Positions 17,347 through 26,300 of a stretch of 46,277 nt of DNA are shown piece after piece; positions within the stretch are counted from its first letter, which is position 1, and each line of letters opens with the position of its first letter. The DNA is from Paenibacillus tarimensis. Lineage in GTDB: Bacteria > Bacillota > Bacilli > Paenibacillales > Paenibacillaceae. The position numbers and the translations under genes were made by a program. Under the pieces are notes generated by a model. That model had not been told where the DNA came from, ran no database searches, and was given only the letters and a program-made list of their open reading frames with translations. The stretch covers positions 1 through 46,277 of the forward strand of contig NZ_JAKGAO010000033.1 in the NCBI RefSeq assembly GCF_021532315.1, written 5' to 3'.

Positions 17347-20300
17347 CTAATCGTCCAGCAGATCAGCCAGCTCAGCTGACAGCTCGTCAAACTCTTCAAG
17401 TGACAGCGCTTCGTATCCCACATCTGTTGGCGTCTGCTCCGTCCCGGTTTGCTGCTTGCAATGCCGGATCAGTGCTTCCAGCTGATGCAGATAGGCGTCT
17501 GTAAAAGCCCGGATCGTCTCTTCCCTGTATTCATCCCTGTTATAGGTCACAGCGACGGCAAGCTGTCCGTTCTCTACTACGGCCGCTATATCCAGCGCAT
17601 ACTCGCTTGTATTGCTACCGCTCGATTCATAACCGCCCGAATAAGCTGACGGCTCGAACACGCCTGTCGCTAGATCATTGTCGAACTGCCCCAAATAGTT
17701 GAATACAATTTCCGGCGCCTGAGGCTCTGCCGCAGCCTCCACATTCCCGGCCATAGAGCAGCTCAGCTGCCTGTACCTGCCGTAGCCTGCGCCCTTGTTC
17801 GGAATCTTCCGGAGCGCTTCCTTCATCCGGCGAATCCGGATGCCCGGCGAATCCTGGCTCTCCTCTCCGCCTTCGGCTTCCAGCAGCACCGGGAACACCG
17901 AAGTGAACCAGCCGACCGTCCGGTTTACATTCATTTCCGGCAGCAATTCCTCCCGGCCGTGGCCTTCCATTGCAATACGGTGCAGACTGCACCCCGTCCA
18001 GCGGGTCAGTGCAGCGGCAAGCGCCGTCAGCAGCAGATCATTAATCTCAGTGTTGTAAGCGTGATGGACAGAGGTCAGCAGGTCCCGGGTCAGCCCTGCA
18101 GGAAGTGTATCCTGCAGCACTGCCGAATCCTGCAGCAGCCTTGGCCCACTAAGCCTGTTGTCACGCGGCAGCCGCGGCACGGCAGTCTGGTCCTGCACCC
18201 GCCAATAATCAGCTTCCGCCTTCATAGCCTTGTCTGTACCGTAGGCCTCCAGCAGCTCCGACCACCGCTTATAGGACACAGTCTTGTCCGGCAGGCGGAT
18301 CGCCTGATGCTGCTCCTGCTGGCGCATAGCCAGCTCGAAGTCCTCCAGCAGTATCCGCCATGATACGCCATCCACCACCAAGTGGTGAATAGCCGCCAGC
18401 AGATGGTCTCCACTGTCCGTGCGGAATAATCCGAGCCGTACCAGCGGACCTGTCCTTATATCCATACTCCGCTGAATCGTACCAGCGAGCTCATGAATGG
18501 CCTCTGCTTCCTGCTTCTTCGATTCACTCAAGCCGCGAAGCTCATGAACCGTCATCTGCAGGAGCGTCTGTTCATCCTCATCAATCCCGCGGTTGTAGGC
18601 CGTTATGCCATCATTCTCCTGCCGGAAAATCATCCGCAGCGCGTCATGATGCTTCACCATCGCGAGCCACGCCTGCTTCACAGCTTGTTCATTGAAGCCG
18701 CCGGCCCGGTAGAGCATCACGGACTGATTATAGTGTGAAGGCTCTGCATGCCCCGTTCTGAAGAAGCTCTCCTGAATCGGAGTCAGGCGCACCTCGCCCT
18801 GCACCGGCTCCTGACTGACAGCCGACCGTGCCGCCTGCACGTACAAGCTCAGCTGCGCGATCTGCGGGTACTGGAACAGGTCTCTCATCTCCAGCTTGAG
18901 GCCGTGGCTGTACAGGCGCGAAACAACCTGAATCGCTTTAATGGAATCGCCGCCGATGCTGAAGAAATGATCGCGAATGCCGACGCGCTCCACCCCCAGT
19001 ACATCTGCCCAGACAGCGGCCAAAATCTCCTCCGTGCCGCTGCGAGGCGCTTCATAACCGCCGCTGTCCGCCTGCAGGCCGGAATCTGGTGATGGCAGAG
19101 CCTTGCGGTCCACCTTGCCGTTCGGTGATAACGGCATCCGGTCAAGGAAGAGGAGAACAGCCGGGACCATATAATCCGGTAGCTGCTGGGCCAGATTACT
19201 CCTTATGGCATCCGCTGTGAGCGTCTCCGGGCTCGCGTCCAGAATCTGCGGGTCAACCTCAATATAAGCACAGAGAGCCTGATTGCCCTGCTTATCTGTA
19301 AAATCCGTGACTACCGCTTCGCGCACGCCCGCGTATCCGGTCAGCCTGGCCTCAATTTCGCCAAGCTCGATCCGGAACCCGCGAATCTTCACTTGGTAGT
19401 CCCTCCGCCCGTAGAATTCAATTGTCCCATCCGGCAGCCAGCGTCCCAGATCGCCTGTCCGGTACAGACGCACCCCCGGTTCGTCTGTGAACGGGTCTTC
19501 CATGAACACCGCTTCTGTCCGCTGCTTATCATTCAAATAGCCGCGCCCTACACCTATGCCTGATACACAGATCTCACCAACCGCACCTGCCGGGCATAAC
19601 CTCATCTTCTCATCGACAACATAGAGGTTCATGTTCGGAATCGGGCGGCCAACCGGTATGTGTGCCGTGTCCGGCAAGCTTGTCATCACATATTGGCTGA
19701 CATCATCCGATGCCTCCGCCGGCCCGTAGGCATTGATCATCGGAATATCCGGGCACAGCTCAAACCATCTTCCGACCATGGCCGGCTTCACCGTCTCACC
19801 GGTTATCATCAGATACCGGAGAGCTTCCAGCTTAAACCCGCCTGCTTCCATGGCATCCAACAGGACAGCAAGATAGGAGGGAACGACCTCCAGGATGCTT
19901 ACCTTATCCTCCTGCAGCCGGCTGATCAGCCGCTCGGGCTCCATTATGAGCGCATTCGGATAGATGGCTGTTGAACCGCCGACCAGCAGTGCAGCAAAAA
20001 ACTGCCATACCGAGACATCGAAGCAGTGGCTCGCATTCTGGGCCAGCACCGTACCGGCGCTGATTCGAAGCTCCTCAATCTCTGCCAGCATATGGTTTAG
20101 CATGCCGGCATGCTCGATCATCGTACCTTTCGGCGTACCGGTGGAGCCTGATGTATAAATGACATAGGCCAAATCTCCTCCGGACACCTCCAGCTCCAGA
20201 TTCTCCGGCGCCTCAGCGCCAATCTGATCCTCTAGCTTGTCGAGGCACAGCATATTCACGCCGTCGAGACTGGCTGCCGGCTGCAGCTTGTCTGCATATG

Positions 20301-23300
20301 CGGCCTCCGTCAAGACATAGCGAGCGCCTGACTCCCGGAGGATGGTCAGCTGCCTTTCGGCCGGATACTCAGGGTCAATCGGGACATAAGCGCCGCCCGC
20401 CTTCCAGATTGCCAGATAAGCTTCAAGCATCAGCGGGGAGCGTTCGAGCAGAACCGCAACCAGCTCTTCCTTCCGGGCTCCCGCCCTGCGCAGATAACGC
20501 GCCATTCTGTTCGCGTGCTCGTTCACCGACCGGTAGCTGATCTGCTCCCCGCCGAATAATACAGCGGCCTGCTCCGGATGAAGGGCAGCCTGCGCTTCAA
20601 TCAGCCGGTAAGCCGGCACGTCGAGCGGATAATCTGCCCGCCTGCCTCTCGAGAGCTGCAGCAGCTCAGCTTGCCCGGACTCGCCTGGCACCCGGATTTC
20701 ACCGACCCTGACCTCAGGATTCACGGTTACCTGGCCCGCAAGCTCAAGCAGATAAGAGGCTGCCTGTTCGATAAGACGAGGGTCATATACGGCCGCGTTA
20801 TAGGTGAACTTAATCTGGAGCGTGTCCTCTGGAATGACCGTCAGATCCAGGTCGTAGTTCGTCTGTTCGAAGATTTCCACATCCGTAATGGACAGGGCGA
20901 GTCCGTCTTCTCCGCCCGCCTGCTCTATCTGCTGGCCCACCGGATAATTCTCGTAGACCATGATCATATCCACCAGATCCTGCTTCAGGGCCGACGTGCC
21001 TTGAATCTCTGCCAGCGGCATGAATTCATGTGCTTTTGAGGTAATGGACGCCTCCTGAACCTTCTGCAGCAGACCGCTGAACCGCAGCTCATCCTCCGAA
21101 CGGATCCGGACAGGGACCGTATTAATGAAAAGTCCGACCATTGTCTCAATGCCGCTGATTTCCGGCGGCCTGCCGGAGACGACGGAGCCGAATACCACAT
21201 CATCCGTTCCGTTGTAGCGCTGCAGAATTATCCCCCACAGCGTCTGGAGCACCGTGTACATCGTCACGCGCTGCTGTCTGGCCAGCCGCTCCAGCTCTCT
21301 TGTCAGCGTTACGCCAAATTCAAGCGTGTACTCCTGCTTGCTGTAGCCTTCACCCCTCCGCGTTCGCGGTAGTGCCGCTTGGCGGCTGTAGCCCTGAAGA
21401 GCTTCCCGCCAATACGCAAGCCCCTCATCCTTATTAACGCCTTCCAGCCATCTGATATAGTCGGCGTAAGGCTTCGCAGGCTCCAATCTTAATTCCGTAC
21501 CCTCAACGAGCGCACGGTATGCTTCAAGCAGATCACGGGTGACCGTTTCCATGCACCATCCGTCCATTACGATATGATGGTGGCTCCAAAGCACCTGATA
21601 CGCCTCATCTTCAATTTGCAGCAGTATCATACGCATCAGCACACCCTCCGCCAGGTCAAAGCCCTGCTCCCGGTCCAGGCGCTTGGCAAGCTCAACATGC
21701 TCCTTCTGCCGCAGCTTCGGCATATGCCGGATATCCTGAAGCTCTACAGAGACATCATGATGTCTGCGGACAACCTGCTGCGGGACCGCAACCCCCTCAT
21801 ACACGAATGCCGTCCGGAAAATATCGTGCCTGCGCAGCAGCTCATTAAAGCTTTGCTCAAATTTTGCAAAGTCCAGCTTTCCCCTCAGAACGAAGGCGAA
21901 CTGTTCAAAGTAAGCCTCTGATCCGGCATTCATAAGCGAGTGGAACAGCAATCCCGACTGCATAGGCGAGAGCGGGTACACCTGCTCCATGTCCGGGTAG
22001 CGCCGTTCGAGCAGCTCCAATTCAGCAATGGACAAGCTCCGGCTGCCGTAATCGCTTGGTGTCCGCTCCGGCGCCTCCTTGCCGGCGCAATGATTAATGA
22101 GCTGCTCCAGCCGCCTCCTGTAGCCCTCCGCAAACTGCCGGATTGTCGCTTCCTTGTATGCGTCCCCGTTGTAATGTACCGTCATCTCCAGGCAGCCGCC
22201 CGTAATGATGCCGGTCAGGTCAAGCTTGCTGCGCCTGATGGTATGCGGATGAACCGGGCTTCCCATAGGCAGCGGCGAGACACCGAACACACCGGTTTCC
22301 ACATCCTGATCGAACTGGCCGAGGTAATTAAAGCTGATCTCCGGCTCCGGCAGCCCGGATATGGCAGCAGCCTCTTCTTCTTCGGAAGCCATATAGTTCA
22401 GCAGGCCGTAACCAAGCCCTTTGCCCGGAATTTGCCGCAGCTGCTCCTTAACACGCTTCACATAAGCGGACAGCCCGCCGTGTTCAGCATCCCGGTCATC
22501 CAGTCCCTGCAGCTCGAGCGCAACCGGATATACGGCGGTAAACCAGCCGACCGTGCGGCTGATATTTACATCCCGTCCAATATCCTCGCGTCCGTGGCCT
22601 TCAAGCTCCACAAGCAGCCGGTCCATCCCGCACCAGTCCCTGCAGGCGAGCCCCAGGGCAGCAAGCAGCAGATCATTCGTATCGGTTCCATATGCGTGAT
22701 GGGCCTGTCTGAGCAGCTTGGCGGTTAATTCCTCTGTTAACCGGACGGAGAACGAACGCGCCCGGTGCACTTTGTTGTCTGCAGGGACATCGTCTGTCGG
22801 CAGCGTCCCGTAGTCACGTTCTGTGATCGCCCTCCAGTATGCCGCCTGTTTGCGAAAATCACTGCTCCGGCTGTAAGCCGCAAGCTCCTCCGCCCAATAT
22901 TGGAAGGAATCGGTCTTGCCCGGCAGCTGCAGCGGCTCTCCGCTTACGGCCTGTCCGTGGAGCGTCAGAATATCCTCGAACAGAATCCGCCATGAGACGC
23001 CATCAACAGCCAGGTGGTGAACCGCAACCAGCAGGTGATCTCCCTCAGCGGTCTGGAACAGGCCCAGCTGCACCAGGGGCCCCTCCTCTAGCGAGATGCT
23101 GCTCTGCAGCATCTCCGCTTCTTTGGCAACCAGCTCCGCCGGATCAGCTACATGGCGGAGATTGCGCACAATCAGCTTGTAGCTGGTATGGTCTGGTCCC
23201 TTGTTGTACAACCGCAAGCGGCCTTCACAGCCCGTCTGCGCCCGGGTCAATACCATGCGCAGCGCATCATGATGCAAGGTGAGCTTGTCAAAAATACTGC

Positions 23301-26300
23301 GGACGGTATCCGCTGCGATACCTTCGCGGAAGTGAAGCATTACCGACTGGTTGTAGTGATGCCTGACTTCCTCCGGCTGCTCCAGGAACCGGTCAATAAT
23401 TGGCGTGAACGAGACCTCGCCCTCAACCGGTCCCTGACTGATCACCCTGTTAACCGTAGTAATATGCTTGCTCATTCCGGCGATTGTCGGATGCTTCATC
23501 ACATTCCTCAGTTCGATCCGCAGGCCTTGTGCATACAGGCGGGAAGATACCTGGATCGCCTTGATCGAATCGCCGCCAAGCTCGAAGAAATTGTCATGTA
23601 TACCGGGGCTCGTAATCCCAAGCACCTGCTCCCAGATTTGCGCGAGCGTCTTCTCCAGCGTGCTGCCCGGCGGTGTGTAGCCGCCTTCAGCAGCTGTGCC
23701 GCTGCCTGGCGCAGGCAGCCCCTTACGGTCCAGCTTTCCGTTCCCGGTAAGCGGCATACGCTCGAGCAGCGTGAAGCTCGACGGAATCATATAATCCGGC
23801 AGGGTCTCTGCCAGCCAGCTTCGCAGCTGCGGCACAGACAGCTTGCCGTGCGCGGTCAGATAAGCGGCTAGCCCGGTCCGGCCCTCGGGGTCCGTGTAAG
23901 GGACAACCGCCGCTTCCGCCACCGCCTCATGAGCAAGAAGCTTGGCCTCAATGCCGCCCGGCTCCACGCGGTAGCCGCGGATTTTGACTTGTCCGTCGGC
24001 CCGGCCGTGGAAGGCAATCATGCCTTCCTCGGTGTAGCAGCCGAGGTCCCCCGTCCGGTACAGCCGCTGCATCCGGCCGAGCACGTCCGCCGTTACGAAT
24101 CTCTCCGCCGTCAGCTCCGGCATGCCCAGATAGCCCTCGGCCAGCCCTTCGCCGGCGACATACAGCTCGCCGGTTACGCCAGGACGCAGCGGCTGCAGCT
24201 GGACATCCAGCACATATATGCGCGTGTGATCGATGGCTCTGCCGATCACAGGCTGGCGCTTGAAGCCCGCCCACCGTTCAAAAGGGATCATCCCTGCCGC
24301 GCAGCCGATTGTCGTCTCGGAAGGCCCGTAATGATTCATGAATGCCGTGTTCGGGAACTGCTGGCGGAACCGCTCCACATCACCCGGATGCAGCGCTTCG
24401 CCGCCAAGCACAACCAGTCTTAGCGCATCCAGGCGGCTGTTCACCAGCCTGTGGCTCTGCACCAGCGTCCCAAAGAGGGACGGCGTCATTTTCACCAGCG
24501 TAATCCGCTGTTCCTCCAGGTACGACAGCAGCTGTTCCGGATCGCTGTATACATCCTTGGGCGGCAGATGCAGCCGAATGCCTGCGCACAGGGCTGGGAA
24601 TACGGCCGTATACCCAAGGTCGAAGCTGTAGGAGGACAGCAGCGCCGTGCTGTCTCCGTTGTCCAGCCGGGAGCTGCGAATGAACCAGTTGACATAATTG
24701 GCTAAGCCTCTATGCCTGATGACCACACCCTTAGGTGTACCTGTTGTGCCCGATGTATAGATGATATAAGCAGGATCGTCCGGCTGCGGCCCCTCCAGAG
24801 TCTTCATCCCGGAGATGTCCGGCCCGCCTTCTGCGCACAGCTTCCCGAATTCCAGCACCTCACAGCCTTCCGGCAGCACGCCCTCTAGCGTACCGTCAGC
24901 CGTCAGAACCGCGCTGCTGCGGCTGTCCTCCAGCACATACGCTGTGCGCTCCGCCGGATTCGAGGGATCGACCGGCACATAAGCCGCACCGGACCTCAGA
25001 ACCGCCAGCATGGCTGCCGCCATCTGAACGTCCGGCTTGAATACGAGCGCCACCCGGTCGCCCCGGCCGATGCCGCGCGCCGCCAGAGCGCGTGCCGCCT
25101 GGTCCGCTGCGGTAAGAAGCTCCCCATAGGTCAGCTGCTGCTCTCCGCTGACCACAGCCGCCTCCATCGGCAGAAGCCTGGCCTGCTCCTCGAACATGGC
25201 GGTAACGGTCTGTTCCCCGGCCGCCGGCTGCGGGCCTTCAGCTGTCTCGCGCAGCCACTGCCGTTCTTCCTCCGCCAGCAGCATTTCCTTCCGGAAGGGA
25301 GCCCTCTCCTCCCGGACTGCCAGTTCCGCCCCGCGCACGTAGCTCTCGGCCAGGCGCCTGACGTCCTTCTCCGTAAATACACGCGTGCTGTACATGAAGC
25401 TGAGCTTAATTTCCCCTTGATGGTGCACAACTGTAAAATCCAGCAAAATATCATTGCGCACGTAGCCTTCCACTTGTACGCCATTCCCGCTCTGTGCGCC
25501 TGCCCTGGGGTCAAGATCGTTATAGACATGGAAATCGATATAGTTGAAAAAGGTATCAAAGAGCGGCTGCCCGTCGCCGGATGCAGCGCCTGCCGTCTTC
25601 ATCACTTCCGCGAGCGGCAGACGTCCATAATGCTTCAGCTCCTTCAGCTTGGCATCGGTCCGGACCAGCAGATCCTGCCAGGTATCGCCGGCCTCTATGC
25701 GCTGCCTTACAGGCACCGTATTCAGGAAGCAGCCCAGCAGCCGGTCCGCATCCTCGGCGGCAGGGCGGTTGTGCTCCACCATTCCAACCAGCAGGTCGTT
25801 ATCCCGGCTCAACAGGCTCATGACAGCGGTATACAGGGCAAAGCAGATATGCTTCAGGCTGGTCTGATAACGGTTGGCCAGCTGAGCGAGCTCACGGTTT
25901 AATTCGCCGCTTAACGGGTATTCGTAAAATGCCGTTTGTTCCGGCTCATCCGAATTCCGGACCGGCAGCTTCAGCCGTTTGTATTCCTCCAGCTCCTGTG
26001 ACCAGTACGCATTCATGACCGCATCCCTGCGGATCGCACGCTGTTCGGTAACAAAGGTCTTATACGAGCTCTGCAGCGGCTGGAACGAAGCCGCCGGCCC
26101 TCCGCCAGCCTTCAAGGCATAATAAGCGTTCGTCAGCTCGGTGACGAAGGCCGCCACGCTCCAGCCGTCCAGAATCGCATGATGGCAGATGAAGAGCAGG
26201 ATATACCTGCTGCGGTCAAGCTGGAACACGCAGATCCGCCAGAGCGGCTGCCCGAGATCAAAGCCGCGCTGCCTGTCTGCCTTCATGTAAGCATCGATGC

